DNA of 64,000 nucleotides from contig NC_069083.1 in the NCBI RefSeq assembly GCF_947172395.1, forward strand, positions 5,364,501 through 5,428,500, written 5' to 3'. Below the pieces are notes generated by a model. The model was not told the origin of the DNA. It made no database searches and saw nothing but the letters and a program-made list of their open reading frames with translations. The DNA is from Bicyclus anynana (Eukaryota; Arthropoda; Insecta; Lepidoptera; Nymphalidae). Within the stretch, counting starts at the first letter, position 1, and each line of letters begins with the position of its first letter. Shown here one piece after another: positions 21,838 through 33,214 of the stretch. A program made the position numbers and the translations under genes.

Positions 21838-22118
21838 CGATTTCACCCCCGTAGTCGCCGTTCGTTGAGAATACGGGGATAAAATGGACGCCCGCGAATT
21901 CGTCCACGTGAAATTTAGTTTTTCACAAATCCCTCGGGAACCATCGATTTTTCCAGTATGAAAGCAGCCTATGTGGTAATCCAGAGAAAAATCTATTTCT
22001 ATTCCAAATTTCAGCCAAATCAGTTTAGTAGTTGCGGCGTTAAAGCGGAACAAACATCCATACAAACATCCATACATAAATCCATACAAACTTTCGCGTT
22101 TATAATATTAGTAGGATA
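21838..22118 (+). repeat. LINE-like 3' repeats, type A tip then type B
   Basis: A short type A segment ('ttcacccccgtagtcgccgt') runs into a type B copy from 'tggacgcccgcgaattcgtc' to the tail '(catacaaacatc)n' and 'tataatattagtagga'. Confidence 0.65.
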
Positions 22119-22374
22119 GGATGACACTCACAATTAACTTGGATTTCTAATAGTAAAAGAACCTTGCTGCTACAATACGGGTTGGCGGACGGGTTAGTAA
22201 GAAGTATGAAACTAGAATCATCTATTGTACCTAGACTAATTACCGTTGGACCTGCCTTGCTAGACGTTACCCCTCTGTCAAAAGTATATGATCACGATCT
22301 AACGTGTTTACACATACTGCGTCTATAGAATCAATTTTTTATTGTTAAAATTACATGTATGTGTATTACGGTTT

Positions 22375-22797
22375 AAAGGAGATGGCCCATTTCAGGTCCA
22401 CTCTTGTACCCCGTATCATTAAAATTTAAACATACAAGGATTTTATTAAAATCTAAATAAGTGAATAAATCTGACTAAATAAAAAGAAACAAATAAAATT
22501 AAAACCCAAGTTTTTGAGTTATATCAAGATGGCGCCATTAAAGAAACTATGACATGACAATTGACAGCAAACGTCAAATCGACTACTGCATTGAATACGT
22601 CATCAATCCGCCATTATTACACAAAATAGTATTGCATTTATTGGGAGAGAATTAATATTATTTCGAAAGAATTATAAATAAGTAAATTAAATTCGTAGAC
22701 TTGTATAATCAAAAATATTAAAAAAAATATTTTTTTTATTTCTGCCTGGGTACAATGACTGATCCTGGGCTACATACAATTTTGGACCATCTCCTTT
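22375..22797. mobile_element. MITE family E, copy 1
   Basis: The termini are 'aaaggagatggcccatttca' and '...ttttggaccatctccttt', an imperfect inverted repeat. Landmarks are 'ttgtaccccgtatcatt', 'ttgagttatatcaagatggc' and 'ttgacagcaaacgtcaaatc'. Copies of equal structure are at 39095-39485 and 57263-57679. No coding frame. The target duplication is unclear. Confidence 0.75.
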
Positions 22798-24846
22798 ATG
22801 TGTAGTGTATTGGACATATTTATTGGAGTAAAATATTTTCTATGTGTGAGATTACCTCGTCCTCAAAAAACGACAGGCAATTTTGTTGGTGAATTTTAGT
22901 GTGATACAAGTTCAAAGGTAGGTAGGTCTGAGATTGTAGAGCATTCGAGATTTATACTCTACTAGTACATACTTGTACTAGATAGGTATATTATAGAGAT
23001 TTATACTAGTACAAGTATGTACTAGTATAAATCTCTATTACCACTTCGTCAAAATATTAAATTAACTTCAGGACATACTCGTTTAAAATTAAAAATATTT
23101 TACCTTGAGGTGATATTAAAAGAGTATTGTTGCTGTTTTTGTTATTAATTAGTTCTACGTGATTTCCACCAAATAAGCCAACAATATTTAGTTAATACTT
23201 AACAAAGACTAAGCACAATAGGGGTCCTGTTTTACATAATAATGGTGTATAATATTCTCGAAAAGACAATAAAGGTGGAAAAATATTTTAATAACGTTCG
23301 TCACGTTAGTTTACCAGATAAAATCTCGGTAATAATGAAACGGCAAAAATTTTCCAATCCGTTAGAACATTCCAGATTATCCAATACAGAGTAAACAAGT
23401 TAAATTTAAAATTTGAAGACCCAGCCATGAATGGCTAATTATAGGTAGCTAGAATACCAATTAGCTTTTTTGTGAGAAATTATTTCCATTTCCAGCACAA
23501 CATATCTTCGGATAGGCTAACCTTTATCTTGATCATCGTAAAATATTTTCGTATATGCCTAAGAATTATTTCACGAAGTGGCCATTACACGTAAACCGAC
23601 CAGTCGTACGAATAATAAAAAAATGAAAAATAATTGTAAAACTTTTTATCAGAAGAAATTGTTTAAATTACGTACGTACAATTCATACGGTTCACGTAGG
23701 ATTAGCTTCTTCCTATTTCAAACACATCAGCTTTGAAAGAAGAATATCTCATCATAATCGGCCAATTTGTTTAGAACCTACGATTGTATTATTAAATACA
23801 CATACGAGTATTTTACACAATTCTAAAACGCTATAGAAATTAATTTGCAGGTTCTGTCCTATGGAGGAGGAAAATGTAAGCTTACCAACGCTTACGTATC
23901 CGTTACTTCGTCGACGAATAGCGACAAACCATATCGATGTCGAGCTTTCCGTATCTAATTAGTGTCAACAACTTTCCTTACACCGTTCAATGAGGGTATC
24001 ATGCTATAGGAGAACTAGATAAAACATCTGCGGGTAAACAATCATATTGAATATAACATGTATTACTTGTGAGATATATTTTGTTTTCATGCGATGGCCA
24101 AGTCCATCTATTTTATTAAAAATATAAAAGGTTTTTAATATTGATATGGTCATTATATGATGTTGTTAGGATAGCTAATCGTCAGACACTAATTAACTTG
24201 ATTCAGGAGGCCCCATAAGACTGAATAGAGTAACATTGGTATTTCATGGATCGCACAACTTTTTACGGTAGAATCGGTATATTTTTCAAGTTTTGTTTCA
24301 GATGGTATACCTTTAACATTAGTTTGCCTGTAATATCTATTACAAAGCCGAATGTGTGTTTGTTTGTTATGCTTTCAAGCCTCAGTAATTGGGTCTATCG
24401 TCATAATATGAATAATAATAATTATTGCTTCACAAGTAAATACATAAAATAATTTTACATAGGTCTGTGATCTCCACTCTAGGATTCCCTGTATTTTCCC
24501 CAGTAGTGAAACAAGAGTAAGACAGTATAAGAAGATAAGAAGTGTTTGTCACACACTTATTATACTGTCAACAACAACAACAAGTCATAAAAACACAGAC
24601 AAACACAGCAACTGAAAAGGTAATGGGTTGACTAGGCAGGGACGCAGGTAGGGATTTCTACAAGAAATACCAAAGCCGCGAGCAATAGGTAGTATTAAGT
24701 TAAGATTAACACCATTTATATATTTTTATTTATTTATTTTATCAACTTTTAGTAGTTTTGAGATTATTACTCAGACAGATAGACGCGGCGGGATAGCCTT
24801 ATAATATGAATTGATAAGCGTATATATTATCATAATATAAGTGTAC
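22798..24846. other. AT-rich DNA with one strong hairpin
   Basis: Positions 22995-23036 form a hairpin with two perfect 19-base arms ('agagatttatactagtaca' and its complement) and a 4-base loop. A partial third copy of the arm lies at 22949-22984. The remainder, 23040-24846, was not recognised apart from a (caa)n run near 24570. Confidence 0.55.
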
Positions 24847-25048
24847 TAGCTGACGCCACGTGGTTTCACCCGCGTGGTTCCTGTTCCCGTAGAAATACGG
24901 GGAATAACCTATAACCTATAGCCTTCCTTGATAAATGGGCTATCTAACACTGAAAGAATTTTTCAAATCGGACCAGTAGTTCCTGAGATTAGCGCGTTCA
25001 AATACACAAACAAACAAACTCTTCAGCTTTATAATATTAGTATAGATT
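24847..25048 (+). repeat. LINE-like 3' repeat, type A (complete 3' unit)
   Basis: It runs from 'ctagctgacgccacgtggtt' through 'tagttcctgagattagcgcg' to '(acaaacaa)' and 'tataatattagtatagatt'. One of the two best copies of the family here. Confidence 0.75.
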
Positions 25049-25329
25049 TACTTGTGTCGTAAATTTCATGTTTAATATGAATGATAATAATTAGTGACAT
25101 ATGTATTTTTATGATAGTACATTACTTACCTCCTACGGCTTGACTCGAAAGCGTTGCACAACTTGCAGTTTCTTGTTAACATTTACTTGACACGACCGTT
25201 TAATACTTTTAAAACTATTGCAAAAGGTCCGGTACATTAACATTTTTGAACTTTTTTCAAAAATAATACGGATATCAAATACTACTTAGTAATCTCTAGC
25301 ATCGATATGGACACAGGGAGGCACTTGGA

Positions 25330-25628
25330 GGACGGCATCTGTGGTATGCGCGGTGGATTTATAAAACGTAGGTCCTGGGTTCGATTCCCGGTTGGGCTGA
25401 TTGAGGTTTCTCAATTGGTCTAGGTTTAGCTCGTGGGAGGCTTCGGCCGTAGCTAGTTACCAGCAAAGTCGTACCGCCAAGTGATTTAGCGTACCGGTAC
25501 GATGTTCGTGTAGAAACCGAGAGGTGTGTGGATTTTCATCCTACTCCTAACGAGTTAGCCCGCTTCCATCTTAGATTGTATCAAGCGAGATTGTAGTCAA
25601 GGGCTAACTTGTAAAGAGTATAAAAAAA
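25330..25628 (+). mobile_element. SINE family 1 (A box damaged)
   Basis: About ten bases around the A box are missing ('gacggcatctgtggtatgcg'), while the B box 'ggttcgattcc' and body are present. The tail is a short A run. It is unlikely to be transcribed by pol III. Confidence 0.8.
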
Positions 25629-25679
25629 TGTCCTGTGAAGTATTTGCTCTGTAAAAAAAAAATTGTAATAATTGAAATT

Positions 25680-25978
25680 GAAGGTCATGAAATTATTAAT
25701 TACACTCGATCAAGTTATCAAAATTCGCTTTCATTTGAGACCCCACTCGAGTATATTTGCAGACATTCGGTAATTCTTTCCCTCTTTCACCCCCACAACT
25801 TTAAAACGACTAAACGGATTTTTATCAAACATGTCTAAGAATACTCTCGCTTAAGTCAGCTTTAATACAAGAAAAAATTGTAATCGCTTCATCCATTCGG
25901 GAGCTATGGTGCCACAGACAAACAGACAGACAAATCAAACTTATAACACCCCTCTTTTTGCGTCGGGGGTTAAAAATC
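25680..25978 (+). repeat. Interspersed repeat ending 'cgtcgggggttaaaaa'
   Basis: Landmarks are 'cacccccacaactttaaaac', 'gggagctatggtgccacaga', repeated 'cagac' and the end 'tttgcgtcgggggttaaaaa'. I recognise this from memory as a common lepidopteran LINE-type 3' region. Confidence 0.5.
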
Positions 25979-26170
25979 ACTATTAGTCCCTATTGGCCCT
26001 TAAAATGCTTACAGTGAATTTATTGCAGTACGTACTAGAGGAATAACCCACTGCAGGTAGTTTCTTTTAAAATCAGGTTAACGAAGCAAGTACTTTTCGA
26101 TCGTAGTTAAACTAAATCTTATTTGCGGTTCAATTTATCTTATTCCTGGATTACTAAGAAGGTATATCTA

Positions 26171-26391
26171 AGAAATTAAAAATTGAATATCACGTGTCTC
26201 AAACGGTGAAGAAAAAACATCGTGAGGAAACCTGCATACCTGTGAATTTTCTTAATTCTCTGCGTGTGTGAAGTCTGCCAATCCGCATTGGGCCAGCGTG
26301 GTGGACTAACGGCCTAACCCCTCTCATTCTGAGAGGAGACTCGAGCTCAGCAGTGAGCCGAATATGCGTTGATAATGATGATGATAAGATA
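26171..26391 (+). mobile_element. SINE family 2, 5'-truncated
   Basis: It contains the body 'cacgtgtctcaaacggtga', 'gtgtgtgaagtctgccaatc', 'cattctgagaggagactcg' and ends in (gat)n. The tRNA-like head is absent. It is the body of the complete copy at 37874-38181. Confidence 0.8.
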
Positions 26392-26432
26392 TAGGCACAT
26401 GCATAATAATATAATGTATCTATTTGAAATAT

Positions 26433-26727
26433 ATTCGAGCCGTAATAGCTCAGTGGATATAACCTCTGCTTTCGATTCGAAGGGCGTAGGTTGGAATCCG
26501 GTCAGGGGCATACACCTCTAACTTCTCAGTTATGGTGGTTATGTATATGAAATAAAATATCTTGTGTCTCAAACGGTGAAGGACCTGCATATCTATCTGT
26601 TTTTTTTTTAAATTCTCTTCGTGTGTGAAGTTTGCCAATCCACATTGCACAAGCTTGGTGGACTAATCTATTCTGAGAGGAAACTCGTGCTCAACAGTGA
26701 GCCGAATATGGGTTTTTAATGACGATG
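26433..26727 (+). mobile_element. SINE family 2, full length with target duplication
   Basis: The tRNA-like head 'gccgtaatagctcagtggat' and B-box region 'ggttggaatcc' are followed by the family body and a (gat)n-like tail. A perfect 11-bp duplication 'atttgaaatat' flanks it (26422-26432 and 26728-26738). Confidence 0.88.
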
Positions 26728-26756
26728 ATTTGAAATATTATATTATCTGTTTATTT

Positions 26757-26940
26757 TTAGCTACAAAACAGTATGTGTCATACCTTCTGATTAACTCGTT
26801 AAAATTAATTGTTTTCACAGATTATCACTTTGTTAATTACATTGACTGCCGCAATATACATAACAAGTGTATACTCACCTACTTAATGTTCTATTTTGAC
26901 CCGGACTCTACGTATAACAAAGAAAGGCCTTTTTCGGGGT
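26757..26940 (+). repeat. Dispersed repeat H, copy 1
   Basis: Roughly 178 bases match 28878-29053 ('acagtatgtgtcataccttc', 'aacaagtgtatact', 'aatgttctattttgaccc', 'aaagaaaggcctttt'). It is oriented the same way. Family unknown. Confidence 0.75.
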
Positions 26941-27266
26941 ATCCTCATGGATACCGCAGTAATATGTTTAGATTACGTGGGGCTCTTACCTTCTAAAACC
27001 ACGTCTTCTCTCAAAAAAACGACGAAAATCAACGCCTGGCAAAAATTTAAAAGTCAAGTTGTTTTTGTATGTTTAAAAAACGGACAAATACAAGTCGGAA
27101 TTGCCGGTACGGTAACTGATCTGGTGTCTCTGTCAACAATATTTTATACTAGAGCATCAAAACTGAGGCGGAAAAATGTGCATATCTTAATTTCATTTAG
27201 TCGTATAAAACAACGAGAGTTGTTTATACAAATAATAATGTCTACAATGTCGAATTGTGTGTTCAG

Positions 27267-27737
27267 TAGAGATGGGCCGAGTACTCGGTTGATACTCGGT
27301 ACTCGGCGTACTCGGCGGATTTTTTGATACTCGTACTCGGCCGAATAACTCGGTTGTTGAATGCCGAGTATACCTTGTATACGAAAAGCATTATTTAGGT
27401 ACATATAATTAAAACAACAGTGTTAATCAAAAAGTATTTATTAGTCATTTAGGAAATCTTTGAAAATCTCAATTAAATTTAAATAAAATTAAAATAAAAG
27501 ATTTAAAAGAGCAACTGTTAAGTTTCCCGTCGCTCTTCTCAAACTTGCTTGAAAACTAAGCCTACTTGAAAAAAACAATTTTGAATTGAATTGAATTGAA
27601 TTAATACTTGTTCACGCGCGCGAAATGGGAATTTGATTGAACCGAGTTACTCGGCCGAGTACTCGGTTGAAAAAAAATTGAACCGAGTAAAACTCGGTAC
27701 TCGTTATTCGGCAAAAGTGTTACTCGGCGCATCTCTA
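27267..27737. mobile_element. hAT-type MITE with dense 'actcgg' subterminal repeats
   Basis: The element is flanked by a perfect 8-bp duplication 'gtgttcag' (27259-27266 and 27738-27745). The ends are tagagatgggccgagta and the complement of tagagatgcgccgagta. About ten 'actcgg' hexamers and many 'ccgagt' complements crowd the two ends and may be transposase-binding sites. The middle includes a LINE tail ('aagcctacttgaaaaaaac', 'gaattgaattgaattgaatt', 27543-27603). There is no transposase ORF. Confidence 0.9.
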
Positions 27738-27745
27738 GTGTTCAG

Positions 27746-28354
27746 GAAGTGTAAAAACTATAAGTATATAGGTAATGAAATATATACCTAATGTAATTAA
27801 ACACAAAATTATGTATGTGTGCATGCACAAGCTATATTCGGATCACTTTTTGCGGTGATTTTGTATGGACGAAACATCTATGTCAGTGTATGATTTTAAT
27901 TTCAACTCGATAGATCCGTTCGACTTACATAGACAATTTCTGAGACAAAGATAATTGATAGACAGAGATACAGACAACAAAATGCTCCAATAAGGGTTAT
28001 TTTTTTACTTTTAAGGTATTAACGGTACCCTAATCCACATTAGAATTGGAAAAACCGCTGAAATATTTTCAGTAGGCTACGTCATTTACTTATTCAATAG
28101 CAAACGGTTTGCTATTTAGATTATTAATATTTATTCAATCAATATACAGTTATCTGTGGATTTTGGTATTGACTGAAATATAGTTACATATTCAATACAC
28201 ACTACAATATCTCGTCACAGAGTAAACTGCGAGACTGCAATAGTCAGATGCACCTCATTTTGGGAAGGCATGGAAGTTCGTCAGCGAATGCTCCTAACAT
28301 AGGTAAGTTCGGTAGCCAATATGGAGTTTGGACTGCGGTGGCAGGAGCCTAGCT
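27746..28354. other. AT-rich DNA, nothing recognised
   Basis: No family motif was seen. Confidence 0.35.
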
Positions 28355-28450
28355 ACCGACGTAACAACCGTATTAATGATACGGGGCCTTCGGATTACAG
28401 GGGCCCTTAAGTAAAATGTACTCCACGTTCTATCTTAATCTGGTGGTTCC
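28355..28450 (-). repeat. Dispersed repeat K, second copy
   Basis: It is the reverse complement of the flanks of the RTE insertion at 3907-4385 ('aatgatacggggcc', 'ggggcccttaag', 'cttaatctggtggtt'). Confidence 0.6.
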
Positions 28451-28785
28451 CGGAAAAAAAAAACAAAAAACTGCAGAGTTTCAGAAACTTCACTTCAGAA
28501 ATAACAAAAGTAATAAAAAAAACATACCATGTAGTCAAGTGGCAAGTCGATTCCCTTTCTACAATCGAAAACGTTACGAAAACTAGAAAAATGTATGGGA
28601 ATGACAGCTTGATCGCGTTGATAGTAAATGTTGGAATCATCAAAGATAGTAGGTTAAGTCACTGTCATATTTATTTTAAGCAAGCATTTTTCTTTCTTTT
28701 GTGATAAATCTTTAACCTTCATTTGGGCCCTTTATCTTTACAGGGCGATCCAATGCTTGCTACACCACTGCTTTAAATGATGAGT

Positions 28786-29053
28786 TTGTTGTGGGCTCTT
28801 CTCGGAGCAAGGCGCTTTGGAACTCTCGTAACTTTAATTTTAAGTTTTCGACCAATTATTATCACAATTATCTAATAACTACAAAACAGTATGTGTCATA
28901 CCTTCTGATTAACTCATTAAAATTAATTGTTTTCACTGATTATCACTTGGTTAACTACATTGACAGCTGGAATATACATAACAAGTGTATACTTACCTAC
29001 TTAATGTTCTATTTTGACCCCGACTGTACGGATAATAAAGAAAGGCCTTTTTA
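28786..29053 (+). repeat. LINE tail fragment followed by dispersed repeat H, copy 2
   Basis: Positions 28806-28850 ('gcgctttggaactctcgtaa', 'aagttttcgacca') match a LINE 3' region. Positions 28878-29053 match repeat H at 26757. Confidence 0.65.
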
Positions 29054-29351
29054 ACCGACTTCCAAAAAGGAGGAGGTTCTACGTTCGGCTGTATGTATGT
29101 TTTTTTTTTTTTTTTTTTTTTTTTATGTATGTCCAGCGATAATTCCGTCATTTGTGGACCGATTTTGAAATTTTTTTTTTTGTTTCAAAGGGTTTGATTC
29201 CAGGGTGGTCCCATTTTTTTCATGTCAGGATCTGATGATGGCATCCTGAAGAAATCGAGGAGAACTTTCGAAAATCGTAGGGACGGCTAGTGCGTTTGTT
29301 AATGTTTCCATAAGGTATTTTAAACCACTACAATTTCATGAAGGTCTGGAG
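29054..29351 (+). repeat. 'aaccgacttccaaaaaggagg' interspersed repeat
   Basis: It starts 'ttttaaccgacttccaaaaa', has a long T tract (29099-29123), then 'tttgtggaccgattttgaaa' and 'ccagggtggtccca'. I recall this header from a widespread lepidopteran repeat, but could not assign its class. The same header tips occur near 30100, 34985, 38515 and 40035. Confidence 0.5.
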
Positions 29352-29890
29352 TTGGTCTGATGATGGAGCCGAAACACAGACGATGGAACTCGTCAACGAT
29401 TTACAGCAGGTACCTTTTGTTTGGGCTTGATTTATTTGTATTGATGAGAACTTTCCACCTAGATGGGTTGTGACTGTATTAAGGGTCTGATGATGAAGAC
29501 GAAGGACAGTTAAGAGAACTCCTCAACGGTTCACAGTAGCTATCTTGTGTTTGGACTTGATAAATTTGTATTGATGAGAACTTTCCACCTAGATGGGTTG
29601 TGACTGTATTAGGGGTCTAGTGATGAAGACGAAGGATAGTTAAGGGAACTCCTCGACGGTTCACAGTAGCTACCTTGTGTTTTGACTTGATAATTTTGTA
29701 TTGATGAGAACTTTCCATCTGGATAGGTTGTGACTGTATTAGGGGTCTGGTGACGAAGATGAAGGAGAGTTAAGGGAACTCCTCGACGGTTCCTTGACCT
29801 TGTGTTTGGACTTGATTGGATGAGAACTTTCCAACCATATGGATTGTGACTGCATAGGGGGTCTGGTGATGAAGACGGAGGACAGCCTTT
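29352..29890. repeat. Tandem repeat, about 4.3 copies of a roughly 128-bp unit
   Basis: Units start with 'ggtctgatgatg.ag.cgaa' at about 29352, 29484, 29612, 29742 and 29861. Each contains 'ttgatgagaactttcca' and 'ggttgtgactg'. Copies diverge moderately and shrink toward the 3' side. Confidence 0.85.
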
Positions 29891-30092
29891 CACGTTTTTC
29901 TGAATATTTATATTACGAGTGGATAAAGGGGGAGTAAAATTTTGTATATGAATTAAGGTAGTATTTTTAAAATTGGGATTGTAGGACTAGATACTTATCA
30001 TAAGAAACGTTTCAACTAATTCCTTATTAATTTTTGTTCACACTCAGTAGGTGTGCTAACACTAAAAATTAAAAAATAAAAATTTTAATAAA

Positions 30093-30387
30093 AAAAATTC
30101 AACCGACTTCCAACTCAAAAATTAACCTAAACTAAAAAGCAAAAAATAACATGTTACCTATGTGCTACCTTCTGATCAGTTTGAAGGCGGTGCCAATCCA
30201 GTGTAATGTTTTAATTAAAGCCGTTTCTGAAAGAACCACAGAAACTTTGTAATTTAAACGGCTTAAATTAAAACATCACTGGCTTGGCACCGCCTTCAAA
30301 CTGATCAGAAGGTAGCACATAGGTAACATGTTATTTTTTGCTTTTTAGTTTAGGTTAATTTTTGAGTTGGAAGTCGGTTGAATTTTT
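30093..30387. repeat. Long foldback element, arms 134 and 132 bp
   Basis: The left arm (30093-30226) starts 'aaaaattcaaccgacttcc'. The right arm (30256-30387) is its near-perfect reverse complement, ending 'ggaagtcggttgaattttt'. A 29-base loop separates them. Mismatches lie mainly near the loop. Transcription would make a long dsRNA hairpin. Confidence 0.9.
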
Positions 30388-30939
30388 AGGTGTATCCTCA
30401 TTCTATAATATCTCTCTCTTTATAATATTAGTATAGATATTATTACCTGACGTTTCGAAAGTGCAAACTAAGCCTAATTGGAATAAATGAACTTTGTCTG
30501 TGGTGGCAATTTTCAAGGTTCCAGACTTTTCTCTACGTGTGTGCCGTGGTTTAATATTTGGACTTTAGAGGATCTGAAGCGGCCAGCTTCCAAAGCGACC
30601 ACAGTTCTTACCTATGTTAAGAGCGTTTGCTGACGAACTTCCATGCCTTCCTAAAATGAGGTAAGTCTGGGTATAGCAGGCTCTTCTACTACTACTAGCT
30701 CATGTCAATACATTATTGAAACTTATCAGTCGATGTTCGTTGAATGCGACCGCAAATAATTAACATTAGCATGTACCTGCCTACAGGCAGATCGTTGGTT
30801 AACATTGGATATCATGGCCGAGGACATGGTTTATAACAAGCATCCATACATACTCCTCGATACCATGTACGTATATATAGGCATATATAATGTGTTGAAC
30901 TGAGATACTTCGGGTAAATAACTATATATACGAATACTG

Positions 30940-31261
30940 TTTTTTTTTATTCTTTACAAGTGAGCCCTTGTCTACAATCTCACCTGATGGTAAGTGATGA
31001 TGCAGTCAAAGATGGAAGCGGACTAACTTGTTAGGAGGAGGATGAAAATCCACACCCCTTTCGGTTTCAACACGGCATAGTACTGGAACGCTAAATCGCT
31101 TGGCGGTACGTCTGTGCCGGTAGGGTGGTAACTAGCCACGGCTGAAGCCTCCCGCCAGCCAGACCTGGACCCATTAAGAAAATCTTAATCTGCCCAGCCG
31201 GGGATCGAACCCAGGACCTCCGTAACTCCACCGCGCACACCACTGCGCTACGGAGGCTGTC
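30940..31261 (-). mobile_element. SINE family 1
   Basis: It is a minus-strand copy with an oligo-T (complement of the A tail) at 30940-30949 and the 'ggaggctgtc' head at the right. That last decamer is duplicated at 31262-31271. The A box has changes ('gcgctacgg'). Confidence 0.85.
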
Positions 31262-31719
31262 GGAGGCTGTCAGTTATAGCTGTAGGCGCTGCAGAAACGT
31301 GAGAATAATTGATCGTCAATGGCTAGTATTCGGCAGGTAGATATCCGACGACAGACTAAATAGATTGGAAATATCACTGTCTTAAATTATTCTAATACAA
31401 TGTAATACTTACTTTTTTAGGTCATTATTGTGACGGGTTTACAAAGATCTCAATACTTAAATTTACTTTTATATACACATAAAAAATGCAGATATAAAAA
31501 TACAAAGGGGATTACTTTGTAAGGCCCATTCACGCTCATTCGAAAATATTGCTGAGTAATATGCGAATCAATTTCTGGAGCGCCACATGTTCGTGATTAA
31601 GGCATGTAAGGGCCGACGTATATCTGGCGGGACACAACGTCGAAACGTTTTTATTAGAACAATGATTATTAGAGTCGTAGATAGTCTCAGAAGCGTTAGC
31701 TTTAAGCGATGTCTGTTTT
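31262..31719. other. Unassigned DNA
   Basis: No motif or repeat was recognised. Confidence 0.35.
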
Positions 31720-32165
31720 GTAGTCCAGTGGAAATTACCTCTGCTTTCTATTCGGAGGACGTATGTTCGAATCCGGTCCGGCGCATGCACCTCCAATTCA
31801 TTTATGTGCAATTTAAAAAATGCACATAAATGAATGCATGGAAATGGGCCAGGTGCGTTTAGAGGCAGGCTTTTTGACGAGGCGAAAGCTGACTTTTGAC
31901 TCTGAATATTATGAGAGTAGAGTTATATTTTATGAGAGTATTTATACTTAAATTGTTTTTAAGAAATTAAATATCAATTGTCACAAACGGTGAAGGAAAA
32001 ACATCGTGAGGAAACCTGCATACCTGAGAGTTTTCTTAATTCTCTACGTGTGTGAAGTCTGCCAATCCGCATTGGGCCCGCGTGGTGGACTAAGGCCAAC
32101 CCTCTCATTCTGAGAGGAGACTCGAGCTCAGCAGTGATGCGAATATGGGTTGCCAATGATGATGA
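31720..32165 (+). mobile_element. SINE family 2, split by about 150 bp of foreign sequence
   Basis: The head and B box lie at 31720-31813 ('agtccagtggaaattacctc', 'gttcgaatccggtccgg'). The body resumes at 31966 ('aagaaattaaatatca') and ends in (gat)n at 32165. The interruption includes a perfect hairpin at about 31796-31836, with 15-base arms 'attcatttatgtgca' / 'tgcacataaatgaat'. Confidence 0.7.
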
Positions 32166-32283
32166 TGATCAAGTTTAGGAGAATGGATAATGTTGTACCT
32201 AATTACTTGTTTGGGTAACCTTTATTGAATAATAAAATAAATAAATAACGAGTCAGAAAATATATTTCTACGTAGTGCTTAAG

Positions 32284-32433
32284 GATGTTTACAATAAAGA
32301 ATTTGTATTTTTGTGTCAAACAAACAAGTAGGTATCTGACTAAGAAAGGCAGTTGTGAAGGCAAAACTGTGTCTACAGATAAAAAGTAATGTCACCCTTT
32401 TTGACCTTACCTACAATTAAAATAATTCACAAC
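32284..32433 (+). repeat. Dispersed repeat M, copy 1
   Basis: About 150 bases match 34049-34203 in the same orientation ('acaataaagaattt.tatttt', 'aacaagtaggtatct', 'tgtctacagataaaaagtaa'). Confidence 0.75.
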
Positions 32434-32698
32434 TCGTGCTCAATAGTGAGCTGAATATGTGTTGTTAATGATGAAATGCATTATGAAACGTGTCTTTGGT
32501 ATCCGCGTCCACCAAACCATTTTATATTTTTTTTTAATTTTAAACGAGTTTCCTCTCAGAATGCGAGGGGTTAAGCAAATACGAGTAGTCCACTATGCCG
32601 ACACAATGCGGTTTGGCAAACTTTACACGTGAACAATTAAGAAAATTCTCAGATACCTATGCATGTTTCCTCACGAAGATTTTCCTTCACCGTTTGAC
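32434..32698 (-). mobile_element. SINE family 2 fragments
   Basis: A short plus-strand tail piece is at 32434-32475 ('tgagctgaatatgtgttg'). A 3' body on the minus strand is at 32545-32698 (complement of 'tcaaacggtgaaggaaaat'). Both are truncated and degraded. Confidence 0.6.
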
Positions 32699-33214
32699 TT
32701 TCACCCCAAACTTTCCGTACTACGTACCGTTGTGGTTATAAAAACGAAAATAAAATTCACTCGCTGGTGCAAAAATTTGTATATAAATAACAGTATCCAT
32801 TTACATTATTGCGAGGCGCTAACTCAGCAGAAACTTCTCTTGTGGTTTACTTACTTTTGTTCAGAATGCACGCCGCTTTGGTACAGTCATGCCCACTAAA
32901 TTCGGTCCACTAAACCACTGCGCTCGGAGACTGTACAATACTGTAAAAAAAGAAATAACAGAATCACAGAAATTTCTATCGCATTCAATAACTTTGCAAG
33001 ACAAAAAAGGAAAAAGGGAAATAAAACAAAACAATATGACGCCGATTTATGCAAAATGCAAATGCTTTTTGTTTGCAGTCGATTATTTTCATAACTAAAT
33101 TCATAAAATGTTCTATTTATGAACCAGAAAAATTGTACACTCCCCGAATTCTACTGTTCTGCAACAGCTGACATTTACATTACAGAATATAGTAAAAAGT
33201 ACAAGCTTAATGTT
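32699..33214. other. AT-rich DNA, nothing recognised
   Basis: No family motif was seen. Confidence 0.35.

Noticed and set aside
26896..27327. 143-codon plus-strand frame
   Set aside because: It starts in dispersed repeat H and ends in a hAT MITE, so it is a chance frame across element borders.
29352..29890. Regular repeats considered as a CRISPR-like array
   Set aside because: Units are long (about 128 bp), diverged and without unique spacers, and the genome is eukaryotic.
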